DNA from: Lachnospiraceae bacterium
Lineage (GTDB): Bacteria; Bacillota; Clostridia; Lachnospirales; Lachnospiraceae
Length of the DNA: 32,707 nucleotides
Assembly (NCBI GenBank): GCA_017479085.1
Contig: JAFVCQ010000126.1
Location: forward strand, 1 to 32,707
Direction: 5' to 3'
Shown here: in pieces, positions 1 through 7,923 of the stretch
Layout of the letters: each line of letters opens with the position of its first letter
How positions within the stretch are numbered: position 1 is the first letter of the stretch
Program-made: the position numbers and the translations under genes
The notes under the pieces: generated by a model
The model's database searches: none
What the model saw: the letters and a program-made list of their open reading frames with translations, nothing else
Told to the model about the DNA's origin: nothing

Positions 1-443
1 CCTGTGTGCAAGCCGTGACGCTTAATTGCACCGGCATAACCCTTACCCTTTGACTTAGCTGTTACATCAATCTTATCGCCCTCTGCAAAGATGTCAGCCT
101 TAATCACGCTTTCCCCAGCAACGTATTCGGAAGCGTTGTCCACTCTAAACTCTCTTACAAATGTCTTAGGTGTTGTATTTGCCTTCTTGAAATGTCCCAC
201 CTCTGCCTTGCCAGCGCCATGTGGATTCCTGATCACTTTCTTACCTGATACATCCTTCGTTGTAATTCTTTCCTTCTTCTCACCGAAACCAACCTGGATT
301 GCTTCATATCCATCGTTGTCCAATGTCTTAACCTGTGTAACCACACAAGGTCCTGCCTGCAATACCGTAACCGGTATCAACACACCGTCTTCGTTGAAGA
401 TTTGAGTCATTCCGACTTTCGTAGCTAAAATTGCTTTCTTCAT
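1..443 (-). CDS. rplC: 50S ribosomal protein L3, partial (C-terminus outside window)
   Basis: Structural protein of the large ribosomal subunit that binds 23S rRNA near the peptidyl transferase centre. The translation starts [16 protein letters not shown], the typical bacterial L3 N-terminus, and contains the conserved stretch [15 protein letters not shown] just before the window edge. About 147 of roughly 210 residues are present. The ATG is preceded by AGGAGG at 452-457. It follows rpsJ by 113 bases in the same direction, the standard S10-operon order rpsJ-rplC, so it is presumably transcribed from the promoter at 1111-1139. Nothing unusual is seen apart from truncation by the window edge. 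Confidence 0.97.
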   Translation of the reverse strand, partial: MKKAILATKVGMTQIFNEDGVLIPVTVLQAGPCVVTQVKTLDNDGYEAIQVGFGEKKERITTKDVSGKKVIRNPHGAGKAEVGHFKKANTTPKTFVREFRVDNASEYVAGESVIKADIFAEGDKIDVTAKSKGKGYAGAIKRHGLHT

Positions 444-474
444 TTTAAAACTTCCTCCTAATTAATCTACAGCG

Positions 475-490
475 GATTGCTCTCGCAATC
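475..490 (-). other. hairpin in rpsJ-rplC spacer
   Basis: GATTGC-TCTC-GCAATC forms a perfect 6 bp stem with a tetranucleotide loop, about 30 bases before the rplC start codon. It has no U-tract, so it is not a terminator. It may space or modulate rplC translation. Function is unknown. Confidence 0.35.
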
Positions 491-556
491 ATTCTAAATT
501 CGGCTTGCGCCCTTAGGTTTTCCTATCCTGTCATTGACAGTCTGTGAATCCTCACA

Positions 557-874
557 TTATTTTGTTTTCATCTTAACATCGATGTAAACACCAGCAGACA
601 TATCTAACTTCTGTAATGCGTCGATTGTCTTCTGCGTTGGCTGGATCACGTCAATCAGTCTCTTATGGGTTCTCTGCTCAAACTGCTCTCTGGAATCCTT
701 GTACTTATGAACCGCTCTAAGAATGGTTACTCTCTCAATCTTAGTCGGCATTGGTACCGGACCGGAAACCTTTGCTCCTGTCTTCTTAACAGTATCAATG
801 ATGTTTGCAGCTGCCTGATCGATCAGCTTGTGATCGTACGCCTTAAGCGTAATTCTCATTACCTGGTTTGCCAT
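557..874 (-). CDS. rpsJ: 30S ribosomal protein S10
   Basis: Small-subunit ribosomal protein, 105 residues, the normal length; in many bacteria it also pairs with NusB in antitermination. The sequence [20 protein letters not shown] and the later [19 protein letters not shown] are classic S10. The frame is open a further 19 codons upstream, but the start at 874 is chosen because GGAGG lies 10 bases before it and the product then begins as the family does. It is the first gene of the S10 operon, with rplC downstream and a roughly 230-base leader upstream. Confidence 0.97.
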   Translation of the reverse strand: MANQVMRITLKAYDHKLIDQAAANIIDTVKKTGAKVSGPVPMPTKIERVTILRAVHKYKDSREQFEQRTHKRLIDVIQPTQKTIDALQKLDMSAGVYIDVKMKTK

Positions 875-1104
875 AAAAAATAGCCGCCTCCTTTTCGCAC
901 TTTGTTCGTACGACAAGTGGTGACTGTACACTCTCCCGTGTGTGTCATAAAATAAAACATTCTATCACGTCCACGTCATTTCCCGTCAGGAATCGTTATT
1001 CGTACAGTGACTTGCCGTCAGTTTCTCAGACTTGACATTCGCTCCACGGAAAAACCTGCCACACGGGCAGCAACCTCACGCTTCTTCGCTATCATGTCAC
1101 AGCA
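875..1104 (-). promoter_or_regulatory. S10 operon 5' leader, possible r-protein autoregulatory RNA
   Basis: About 230 untranslated bases separate the predicted transcription start from rpsJ. On the minus strand the leader holds a stem CTGCC-CGTGT-GGCAG (1056-1070) followed by a T-rich stretch, a second potential hairpin TTCC-TGAC-GGGAA, and a CACAC/GTGT hairpin near 935. S10 operon leaders in Firmicutes and Proteobacteria are known targets of ribosomal protein L4. That this leader acts the same way is inferred from position and length only. Confidence 0.45.
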
Positions 1105-1110
1105 AGTGCT

Positions 1111-1139
1111 AGTATACCCTATGTTTTACCGGATTGCAA
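1111..1139 (-). promoter_or_regulatory. S10 operon promoter
   Basis: On the minus strand TTGCAA (1139-1134) is followed after exactly 17 bases by TATACT (1116-1111), a good sigma-A promoter pointing to rpsJ. The predicted start is near 1104. Confidence 0.75.
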
Positions 1140-1236
1140 GAACTTTTTGTAAGAAATTGTATTTTTTTTCGTACAATGTCATGGTACAACCGGTACATAT
1201 AGATTCTGTACATAAATTCTGCCACATGTGAATAAA

Positions 1237-1953
1237 ATGCTAAAAAAACGGAGCAGACCTTTGAAGCAGTACACCCCTTATATTACCCTTGTCTGTATTT
1301 TCTTATGTTTTCTTCTATTTATGCAGCGAACCCCTATCTTGGAGGTCTTTACCACCAAAAAAAATTCCACCTGTATTGTCATTGATGTAGGACATGGCGG
1401 AACGGATCCCGGAAAGGTCAGCGCAGATGGTATTCAGGAAAAGGATATTAACCTTCAGATTGCCCTTTATCTAAAGGATTACCTGATTGCCCAGGACTTT
1501 ACCGTATATCTGACCCGGGAAACCGACTGCGGTCTGTACGACGAACAGGCATCCAATAAGAAAACCTCTGACCTGAACAATCGGGTACGGTTTTTTCAGG
1601 AAAAAAAAGCCTCCTATGTCGTCAGTATTCACCAAAACAGCTATCCCGATCCGTCACCCCACGGTGCCCAGACCTTTTACTTTGCCGGCAGCGATGAGGG
1701 AAAAGAATTTGCCCAGTCCATTCAGGCGGCGCTCCTGAAGCTGGACGATACAAATACCCGGCAGATCAAATCATCCGACACCTACTATCTCCTCAAGCAT
1801 ACCTCAGTTCCCGCTGTGATCGTAGAGTGTGGCTTTCTATCGAATCCGGAAGAGACTGCCCGCCTTACGGATCCGAACTACCAAAAGCAGTTGGCCTATG
1901 CCATCTGTCTGGGAATCTGTGGCTACGACAATCACAGGTCAAATACCCCATAG
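1237..1953 (+). CDS. N-acetylmuramoyl-L-alanine amidase (Amidase_3), CwlD-like
   Basis: Zinc amidase that cleaves the bond between N-acetylmuramic acid and the peptide stem. One membrane segment (YITLVCIFLCFLLF, residues about 15-28) anchors it with the catalytic domain outside. Amidase_3 motifs are all visible: VIDVGHGGTDPG (zinc His), EKDINLQIA (zinc Glu), SIHQNS (zinc His) and VECGFLSN with the catalytic Glu. Length (about 238 residues) and single-anchor layout match CwlD, which makes muramic-lactam in spore cortex; that role is an inference and a vegetative amidase is possible. The start is uncertain: ATG 1237 or GTG 1228, neither with a clear ribosome site. It is divergent from rpsJ. Confidence 0.88.
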   Translation: MLKKRSRPLKQYTPYITLVCIFLCFLLFMQRTPILEVFTTKKNSTCIVIDVGHGGTDPGKVSADGIQEKDINLQIALYLKDYLIAQDFTVYLTRETDCGLYDEQASNKKTSDLNNRVRFFQEKKASYVVSIHQNSYPDPSPHGAQTFYFAGSDEGKEFAQSIQAALLKLDDTNTRQIKSSDTYYLLKHTSVPAVIVECGFLSNPEETARLTDPNYQKQLAYAICLGICGYDNHRSNTP

Positions 1954-2010
1954 CAGGCCGCGGAGCCTTTCCCCCCCGCATCATCGTTCAATCCATACAC
2001 GCATAAAACA

Positions 2011-2033
2011 GGGCTGCCTTTTATTGACAGCCC
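2011..2033. terminator. hairpin after amidase gene, possibly bidirectional
   Basis: GGGCTG and CAGCCC form a 6 bp stem with an 11-base loop. It is followed on the plus strand by CATTTCCTCTT and on the minus strand by TGTTTTAT, so it could end the amidase message and also any minus-strand RNA from the gene-free region to its right. Confidence 0.55.
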
Positions 2034-2467
2034 CATTTCCTCTTAAATTCTCATTTTATCATGCTTAATCAAATTTTCCTTTTTCATTTGATAGCCTTCG
2101 CTCCACTAATTTTATTACAACACTTCTACTTATTTCTTATTGCGTGTTACGGTTTCTACATCCCTCCTTTCCTATTGTACAGCGGTGTGCCTGCCGGCTT
2201 TTCCTAAAGGCACCTCACCAGCCCACCCTGCATTGGCCCAACCGTCCTTCCACTACACTCTGATCAGGAGTTTGTTTCCAGCGGTTTTCGAAAGACTTGT
2301 TTCCCTGTGCATATTCGTGATGTATAACACATAAGTCTTTCACAGATAGCAGTTCGATTTGCCATCTGTCGCTTTTTAAGAGTCAATTCTGGAAATCGTA
2401 GATATACAGAATTTTAGATAATAGAGCATCCGGATCCCGCTTACTGCGAACTCTATTAAGAAACTCT
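2034..2467 (-). ncRNA. candidate structured RNA in a gene-free stretch
   Basis: No credible protein gene lies in 1954-2818. A consensus promoter at 2474-2502 points left and the hairpin at 2011-2033 could end the transcript, giving an RNA of about 455 bases. Read 5' to 3' on the minus strand it contains several exact stems: AATAGAG/CTCTATT, AATTCTG/CAGAATT, CAGATGGCA/TGCTATCTG, GAAAGACTT/AAGTCTTTC and GTGCCT/AGGCAC. A 14-codon ORF (MKKENLIKHDKMRI) sits near the end. I do not recognise RNase P RNA, tmRNA, SRP RNA, 6S RNA or a known riboswitch. The opposite strand cannot be excluded, because the CAGATAGCA hairpin (2344-2370) is followed by CTTTTT on the plus strand. Confidence 0.35.
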
Positions 2468-2473
2468 ACATAG

Positions 2474-2502
2474 ACTATACTAAATAAAATTTTGAAATGC
2501 AA
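2474..2502 (-). promoter_or_regulatory. promoter into gene-free region
   Basis: On the minus strand TTGCAT (2502-2497), a 17-base spacer and TATAGT (2479-2474). There is no gene directly downstream on that strand for more than 1.3 kb other than the candidate RNA, which is why it stands out. Confidence 0.5.
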
Positions 2503-2588
2503 TTAAATTTCTATGAAATATTCTTATCTTTTTATGAACTATTTTGAACTTTCGTTCAAAATTATGTATTTTTTATGAAATGCTTTAC

Positions 2589-2619
2589 TTGTTGAAATTT
2601 TATGTTAAACTAGTATTAG
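2589..2619 (+). promoter_or_regulatory. probable mecA promoter
   Basis: TTGTTG/TTGAAA around 2589-2597 and TAGTAT/TATTAG around 2611-2619, with a spacer of 16 in either register, in AT-rich DNA about 200 bases before mecA. The match is moderate. Confidence 0.4.
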
Positions 2620-2628
2620 AGATATTTT

Positions 2629-2656
2629 CATGTTTAGCCAGTAATAACTAAACATG
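2629..2656 (+). repeat. perfect 9 bp inverted repeat in mecA leader
   Basis: CATGTTTAG and CTAAACATG are separated by 10 bases and followed by TTTTCAC. It lies immediately downstream of the likely mecA promoter, so it could be an operator or an attenuator hairpin at the start of the mecA transcript. Confidence 0.5.
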
Positions 2657-2818
2657 TTTTCACAGCAAAGCCGATATACTAATTAGTGAAATACGCATTT
2701 TTCCATTGCAATTCTCGTCAAAATGTGCTATCGTGAATGACACATTTTAATGTAAGCACAAGATAATTGTTTCGCTTTAATGGATGTTAAAGCATTTTTC
2801 AATAAAGGAGATGATTCT

Positions 2819-3634
2819 ATGAAGTTAGAACGACTAAGCGAGAATCAGATTCGCTGCACGCTTTACAAGGCTGATTTGGCCGATAGAGAACTTCTATTGA
2901 ATGAATTAGCATACGGAACCGATAAGGCCAAGGAGCTGTTCCGCGATATGATGGAACAGGCAGCAGATGAATTAGGATTTGAGGTAAATGACATTCCGTT
3001 GATGATTGAGGCCATTCCGGTTTCCCCGGATTGCCTGATCTTAATCATTACAAAGGTTGATGATCCGGAAGAATTAGATACTCGTTTTTCACGTTTTTCC
3101 AAATACACAGATATTGAAATTGAGGATTCTGAGGATGGGGAATCGGAAGACGACGAGAGCTTATCATTCTTCAACAGTGCTGCCTCCCTGATGGATACTC
3201 TCTCGGATATTGTAGAGAATATCGAGAAAGTCAAAAAACAAAACGAATCCGGAAAAGGCACCAATTTCATTCCTCTGTCCGATGCCCTGCGCGATAGCTC
3301 CGGCAAGAAAAAAATCGACAAGAAGAAGGCGGAACCGGCTACCAGCTATCGGGTATTCTCGTTCCAGAATATCAATGACATCAGCAAGGCATCTGTCATG
3401 GTGGCTCCGATTTATCACGATAAGAACTCGCTTTATAAGAGTCCACAGGATAACCACTATTATCTGATCGTGAACAATGATTCCACGGATGCGGAACATT
3501 ACCAGCGTGTCTGTAATCTGTTAAGCGAGTATGGCACCAAGGTCAAAGCCAATTATGCAATGCCATATTATTTTGCCGAGCATTTTAAGATCATTATTAA
3601 GAATGATGCCATTCAGACGTTGGCCAGCATTTGA
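2819..3634 (+). CDS. mecA: adaptor protein MecA
   Basis: MecA-family adaptor, 271 residues, which delivers substrates to the ClpC ATPase for ClpP degradation or disaggregation. The N-terminal substrate-binding part begins MKLERLSENQIRCTL. A long acidic, serine-rich linker (around residues 112-130) and a lysine-rich stretch precede the C-terminal Clp-binding domain, which ends in the typical NYAMPYYFAEHFKII region. The start at 2819 is chosen over an in-frame codon 13 positions upstream because AAAGGAG lies eight bases before it. No ClpC is in this window; the ClpA-type ATPase at 10976-13201 works with ClpS instead. The gene stands alone behind its own promoter. Confidence 0.93.
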   Translation: MKLERLSENQIRCTLYKADLADRELLLNELAYGTDKAKELFRDMMEQAADELGFEVNDIPLMIEAIPVSPDCLILIITKVDDPEELDTRFSRFSKYTDIEIEDSEDGESEDDESLSFFNSAASLMDTLSDIVENIEKVKKQNESGKGTNFIPLSDALRDSSGKKKIDKKKAEPATSYRVFSFQNINDISKASVMVAPIYHDKNSLYKSPQDNHYYLIVNNDSTDAEHYQRVCNLLSEYGTKVKANYAMPYYFAEHFKIIIKNDAIQTLASI

Positions 3635-3695
3635 CCGTCCGGATCCGGAGCATTCCGATTCACTATGAACAGCGTATATTTTATTTACCAATAGT

Positions 3696-3714
3696 GTTCA
3701 CATATTTTGTGAAC
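3696..3714. repeat. 7 bp inverted repeat after mecA
   Basis: GTTCACA-TATTT-TGTGAAC, a perfect short hairpin 60 bases after the mecA stop, followed by CTTATA. It may be part of mecA transcript termination or stability. Confidence 0.35.
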
Positions 3715-3741
3715 CTTATACCAGACTATACCAAAAACACA

Positions 3742-3779
3742 AAAGCCCGTCCGGTCTATGCCAACATCGGATGGGCTTT
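3742..3779. terminator. bidirectional terminator between mecA and small ORF
   Basis: A 12 bp stem (AAAGCCCGTCCG with CGGATGGGCTTT, one G-T pair) around a 14-base loop. On the minus strand it is followed by TGTGTTTTTGG, and on the plus strand by TGTCTGTTC. It can end both mecA and the small minus-strand gene. Confidence 0.75.
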
Positions 3780-3810
3780 GTCTGTTCGCTTTCCGGAACA
3801 CCAGAAATGC

Positions 3811-3957
3811 CTATTTACTCTGCGTCTGCTCCGGATATCCGTCTTCCTGTTCGTCGGTCGTGACCGCATTTGTCTGCGAATCCTTCGCGGATTTGCTGCT
3901 CTCCCATACCCCGTCCGGAATTGTATGCACCGGTTTTTTCTTATCTGTTCTCTTCAT
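3811..3957 (-). CDS. small uncharacterised protein, 48 residues
   Basis: Hydrophilic 48-residue protein starting MKRTDKKKPVHTIPDGVWES and ending in an acidic, Gln-rich tail. It has no membrane segment, no cysteine and no recognised domain. Support for a real gene: GGAGG seven bases before the ATG, and a strong terminator 32 bases after the stop. An in-frame upstream codon at 3996 lacks a ribosome site. It is divergent from the NlpC/P60 gene. I do not recognise a family; expression is inferred. Confidence 0.6.
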   Translation of the reverse strand: MKRTDKKKPVHTIPDGVWESSKSAKDSQTNAVTTDEQEDGYPEQTQSK

Positions 3958-4049
3958 AACCTGACCTCCATATCTTGATGATTCGGTGTACAGCAACCAT
4001 TTCTTACTCTGTTAGTATCGCATATTTCCCTCTTTTTATTCCCGAAATT

Positions 4050-4078
4050 TTACAAATTCATCAAATATATGCTATAAT
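4050..4078 (+). promoter_or_regulatory. promoter of the NlpC/P60 gene
   Basis: TTACAA (4050-4055), 17 bases, then consensus TATAAT (4073-4078), about 50 bases before the start codon of the secreted hydrolase. Confidence 0.75.
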
Positions 4079-4128
4079 CATTTTGTTATAAAGATAAAAC
4101 GAACCGAATGTACGAGAGGAGAAGCACC

Positions 4129-5532
4129 ATGAAGCAAACAAGAACACTGCACAGACAAATCTTTTTCACGCTTATTTTTGTATTTACCACACTCTGTGTT
4201 TATCACGTCAAGGTAACTGCTGCCTCACAAAATGTATCCGTAAATAATGGAGAAGCGTTGAAAATTACCATGAATGCCGGCGATACCGGTACCATTTCAC
4301 CCAATCTGTCTTTCCTGCCGGATTCATCCGTCATCCAGTCTTACACGTTTGCATATGAGAGCGATGATCCCTCTATTGTAACTGTGGACAGCAACGGAGC
4401 ATACACCGCCATTTCCCCCGGAACCGTAACGGTCACCGTATCTGTCTATTCCAACGAAAATAATACGGACAATTCCAGTGGGTACTATTATTATAGCACG
4501 TACAATTCTTCCCGTACCACGGTATTTACCGCTACCATTGATTTTACAGTCAACGTAGACATGACAAACGTCACACTGAGCACCACCAACGTATATGGCT
4601 ATATGTATCCGGAATATTACTATAATGCCAAACCAAGCTATACCAATGCCTCAGCACAGATTTCCATAAACAGCAATATTACGATTGAAGAAACCTATGA
4701 CAATTCATTTTCCTATACATGCAGCAAGCCATCACTGGATATCAGTGCCTGTCTGGAACATAACACAATTCTGATTGAACAGAACTCCAATACCCCCGGC
4801 ACTGCCACCATCACGTTTACGATCTACGGGAAAACCTTTATCGTGAATTATACATCCCAAAAAGTGAATATTTCCGATCAATCCTGCCTGTTGGTAAACA
4901 AGAAAAAGAAACAACTCACGGTATCCGGATATGAGGGAAAAATTGTATGGAAATCCAGCAATCCAAAGATTGCCACTGTGAATGCAAACGGTGTTGTAAA
5001 GGGGCAAAAAATCGGAAACGTCATCATCACCGCCAGGCTTGGCGACCAGTATCTGGGATGTGCCGTATCCGTGACTACTTCTAAGCTCAAAAAGGTAACC
5101 GAACGTGCTACTTACATTGGTACCCATTGGAAATACAGTCAGGCACTTCGCACCAAAAAAGGATACTACGATTGCAGCGCGTTAGTCTGGAAAGCCTACA
5201 AGGAAAAAGCGAAAGTGACCTTTGGTTCCCCGGGCTACCCGGGGGTCGCTCTGACCGAAGCCAAATGGTGCAAAGCACACGGTAAAATGATCAAAGGTGG
5301 ATTGACCTGCAACAAAATAAAGAAAATGACTGTCAACCCGGGCGACCTGCTTTTTAAATCCTCCAACATGAAAAAGAAGTACGCTGATATCTATCATGTG
5401 GAAATGTTCACCGGATATTTCTGTCATTACGTACGTTCAGACGGAACCGCGTATTACAGTCCAATGTGGGCATCCAGAGGAACGTATTACACATGGGAGG
5501 AAGGGGCGCTGCTTGGCAGACCAATGAAATAA
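4129..5532 (+). CDS. secreted NlpC/P60-type peptidase with bacterial Ig-like domains
   Basis: Likely exported cell-wall peptidase of 467 residues. Residues 1-32 are a signal peptide (positive start, hydrophobic IFFTLIFVFTTLCVY, cleavage near TAAS). Two bacterial Ig-like (BIG2) domains follow: about 50-145 (SIVTVDSNGAYTAISPGTVT) and about 262-317 (KSSNPKIATVNANGVVKG), with a Tyr/Asn/Ser-rich region between. The C-terminal domain from about 325 looks like NlpC/P60: YYDCSALVWKAY with candidate nucleophile Cys349, GDLLFK at 405-410, and DIYHVEMFTGY with candidate His423. Such enzymes cut peptidoglycan stem peptides; whether this one does is inferred. ATG 4129 is chosen because GAGGAG precedes it. 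It has its own promoter and stands alone. Confidence 0.82.
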   Translation: MKQTRTLHRQIFFTLIFVFTTLCVYHVKVTAASQNVSVNNGEALKITMNAGDTGTISPNLSFLPDSSVIQSYTFAYESDDPSIVTVDSNGAYTAISPGTVTVTVSVYSNENNTDNSSGYYYYSTYNSSRTTVFTATIDFTVNVDMTNVTLSTTNVYGYMYPEYYYNAKPSYTNASAQISINSNITIEETYDNSFSYTCSKPSLDISACLEHNTILIEQNSNTPGTATITFTIYGKTFIVNYTSQKVNISDQSCLLVNKKKKQLTVSGYEGKIVWKSSNPKIATVNANGVVKGQKIGNVIITARLGDQYLGCAVSVTTSKLKKVTERATYIGTHWKYSQALRTKKGYYDCSALVWKAYKEKAKVTFGSPGYPGVALTEAKWCKAHGKMIKGGLTCNKIKKMTVNPGDLLFKSSNMKKKYADIYHVEMFTGYFCHYVRSDGTAYYSPMWASRGTYYTWEEGALLGRPMK

Positions 5533-5610
5533 CAAAATCAGGAATCGAAACCGAAAATCATATAACCAGCTAAAACCCTCGCATGTCACAAAAAGCTCCA
5601 CACGCTACTC

Positions 5611-6783
5611 TCAGCCTCTCCTGCTTCGCTTATTCGATATGATCACCAATGTGACAGCAGAGATTGCAAGTGCATAACCAAGCACCACACCGATTTGCGG
5701 AAGCAGTTCCTTTGCCAGTGCGGAAGTCATCTTTGTCATGCCGCCGATTGTTTCATTGGTTACCACATACCAGTACGTTGGAAAAAACTTTGCAGCCTTT
5801 AAGATTCCGTCTCCAAAGAATTCGATCGGTACGAATACACCCCCTAAAAAGCACAGGGCAAGTCCGGCAATATTTACAATTCCACTGATTGCTTCCTGAT
5901 TCTTTGCGACGGTTCCGGCAAAAAAACCAAGGCTTAATCCAAACAAAAGCATGGCAAATAGATTCAACAGAAAATACGGGGTTCGCATATCGGTAAAAAC
6001 GCTTCCTTTTGAAAGAATTCCCACCACTACAAGAACGACCAGCAGCAGAATCCCTCCATAGGCAAAGATTCCTCCAATCAATCCGATGTTACGCTCTTTT
6101 AGCGGTGTCGAACTGCACTCCATACGATCCTTCACCTCCTGTTCATTCAGACGAAGCAGGATCATTCCGACTCCGATCGTTCCCAATGATATGAACAGAT
6201 ACGGCACAAGCAAAAAGAAATATGTAATAATATCATTTTGGTTTTCATTGACAAAGGATGCGACCCTGACCGTAACCGTCTCCTCCTTTAACGCATCCAA
6301 CTCATCTTCTGCCTCCGTTATGGAATATCCGGATGCCAGCAAACCCGTAAGCTTTGCGATATACTGTTGAAGCTCTGCCTCAAAATAGCTGCTCGTGTAA
6401 TTGCCGGGAACCTTCATACATTCCAGTTCCGAATTCGAAGTGTCTGCATCCAAGAGACCTTCTTCATATCCTTTTGGAATCACCAGTACGTAATCCAGTT
6501 GCCGCCAGTAAAGCTCGTTTAAGATTGCATTTTCATCCTCTTCAACGTCTGCAAATTCATGTTCCCCCTCAAAATACCTCTTAACAGCCCTGCCAAGCGT
6601 TTGCTGATCCCTGTCCACAATCGCGAGCTTCAGCTTTGTGGCAGAAAAACTTTGGCCCTCCGAAAAAGAGGTATTATTATTAATCGACATCACAATTGCA
6701 ACTGACAGAAAAACGATAAAATACATAAGAATAACGCCCTTATAGCTTTTTAAGATACGAAAATAATTTTTAAAGACTTGCAT
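5611..6783 (-). CDS. ABC-2 type transporter permease
   Basis: Membrane subunit of an ABC exporter, 390 residues. Topology is that of the long ABC-2 permease family: one N-terminal membrane helix (residues about 17-33), a large extracytoplasmic domain to about 180, then five hydrophobic helices containing the conserved FLGGVFVPIEFF segment. AGGAGG lies seven bases before the ATG, inside the end of the upstream permease gene; the two frames overlap by 14 bases, so they are translationally coupled and probably form a heterodimer. The ATPase is two genes upstream. Substrate unknown; related systems export peptides, antibiotics or lipids. It converges on the NlpC/P60 gene with 78 bases between and no obvious terminator. 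Confidence 0.88.
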   Translation of the reverse strand: MQVFKNYFRILKSYKGVILMYFIVFLSVAIVMSINNNTSFSEGQSFSATKLKLAIVDRDQQTLGRAVKRYFEGEHEFADVEEDENAILNELYWRQLDYVLVIPKGYEEGLLDADTSNSELECMKVPGNYTSSYFEAELQQYIAKLTGLLASGYSITEAEDELDALKEETVTVRVASFVNENQNDIITYFFLLVPYLFISLGTIGVGMILLRLNEQEVKDRMECSSTPLKERNIGLIGGIFAYGGILLLVVLVVVGILSKGSVFTDMRTPYFLLNLFAMLLFGLSLGFFAGTVAKNQEAISGIVNIAGLALCFLGGVFVPIEFFGDGILKAAKFFPTYWYVVTNETIGGMTKMTSALAKELLPQIGVVLGYALAISAVTLVIISNKRSRRG

Positions 6784-7906
6784 ATTGTGTCCTCCTTAGC
6801 TTCCAGATACTAATCATCAGAAACAGCAATCCAATCAGGAAAAGCGTGATCAGATTCACCGCATACTGCTGATAATCCCCAAATACTGCCAGACTTTTAA
6901 ACGAATTGACGATCAAGGTCGCCGGATTCAACCGATTGACGATCGGACAGCTTTTTTCCAGATAGTATGTGATATCTCCCCACTGCAGTCCCCCAAAAAA
7001 GGAGCTGATCAGAAAGAACGCAACACAAAGTCCCTGCTTCTTCTGCCTATCTCCTTTGAACACGACTGCGATCATCGTCCCGGCTGCTATTCCGACAAAG
7101 CTTCCAACCCATGTTCCCAATAGAATAAATCCTGCATTACTCCCAAAATCCTGTTTATAAACAAAAATGCAGATACCCAGTACCAGAGTTGCCAGAACAC
7201 AATACATGAAATAGGATGCGAGAAAATCGACCATAACCTGCCGCATTTTCTTAGCAGGTGCAACATTTCTTCTGGCAGCCACCATCGAAAGGTCAGCCTG
7301 AATGTCAATCCCGTTTACAAGACCTACATTGGCGGCGAACAAGCAAGTCATGGCAAGTAATGCATAGAAATACTGGGTGTACGGGCTCTTATCCTGCCCT
7401 GCCAATGGAATTTCCTTTATCTCTGCCTCCTCCGAAAACATCTGCATCACCAGCTCCTGCACCCGCTCCGGATGCGTCATTGCCACCTCTTTGATCAGTG
7501 CTTCATTCTGCATGTACTGATCGATAAACATTTTGATGATCGAACTGTTGATATCCGACTCTTTGACCGTCAGTGCATAATCCGTTCCGATCGTGATATA
7601 ACCATTGATTTCCTCCGCATCCAATGCCTGATTGGCCTCGTCCTTATCCTCATATTCGGTGACCGCAAACATTGGCGTTCCATCCTCTGTCCCGGCACTC
7701 TTTAGTGTCTCCACAAACATTTCCCCGGAAGATTCCATATCTGTCGCTAAAATGCCAACCGGTACTTCATGAAACTGCTCCAGATTTTCAATATTACCCA
7801 ACATAAAATAGAACAGCATTCCCAAAAATACCGGAAACAACAGACACCAGAACATCCCTGTTCTTTGGCGGAGCATCAATTTGATTCGATATATAAAATG
7901 CAGCAT
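6770..7906 (-). CDS. ABC-2 type transporter permease
   Basis: Second permease of the exporter, 378 residues, with the same layout: N-terminal helix (residues about 12-35), an extracytoplasmic domain to about 180, then a cluster of five to six helices, ending in a short basic tail. It is paralogous in architecture to the downstream permease but clearly diverged. ATG 7906 is preceded by AGGAGGGG; a TTG one codon upstream is less likely. It starts 17 bases after the ATPase stop, and the order ATPase-permease-permease is that of a heteromeric exporter. Substrate is not deducible from the sequence. Confidence 0.87.
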   Translation of the reverse strand: MLHFIYRIKLMLRQRTGMFWCLLFPVFLGMLFYFMLGNIENLEQFHEVPVGILATDMESSGEMFVETLKSAGTEDGTPMFAVTEYEDKDEANQALDAEEINGYITIGTDYALTVKESDINSSIIKMFIDQYMQNEALIKEVAMTHPERVQELVMQMFSEEAEIKEIPLAGQDKSPYTQYFYALLAMTCLFAANVGLVNGIDIQADLSMVAARRNVAPAKKMRQVMVDFLASYFMYCVLATLVLGICIFVYKQDFGSNAGFILLGTWVGSFVGIAAGTMIAVVFKGDRQKKQGLCVAFFLISSFFGGLQWGDITYYLEKSCPIVNRLNPATLIVNSFKSLAVFGDYQQYAVNLITLFLIGLLFLMISIWKLRRTQYASL

Positions 7907-7923
7907 CAATTCTCCCCTCCTTT

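Noticed and set aside
1954..2380. Short plus-strand reading frames in the gene-free region (for example 2140-2334) as proteins
   Set aside because: No ribosome binding sites, unlikely composition and overlap with strong hairpins.
3631..3978. Plus-strand frames opposite the small 48-residue gene
   Set aside because: They run through the bidirectional terminator, lack ribosome sites and mirror the minus-strand gene.
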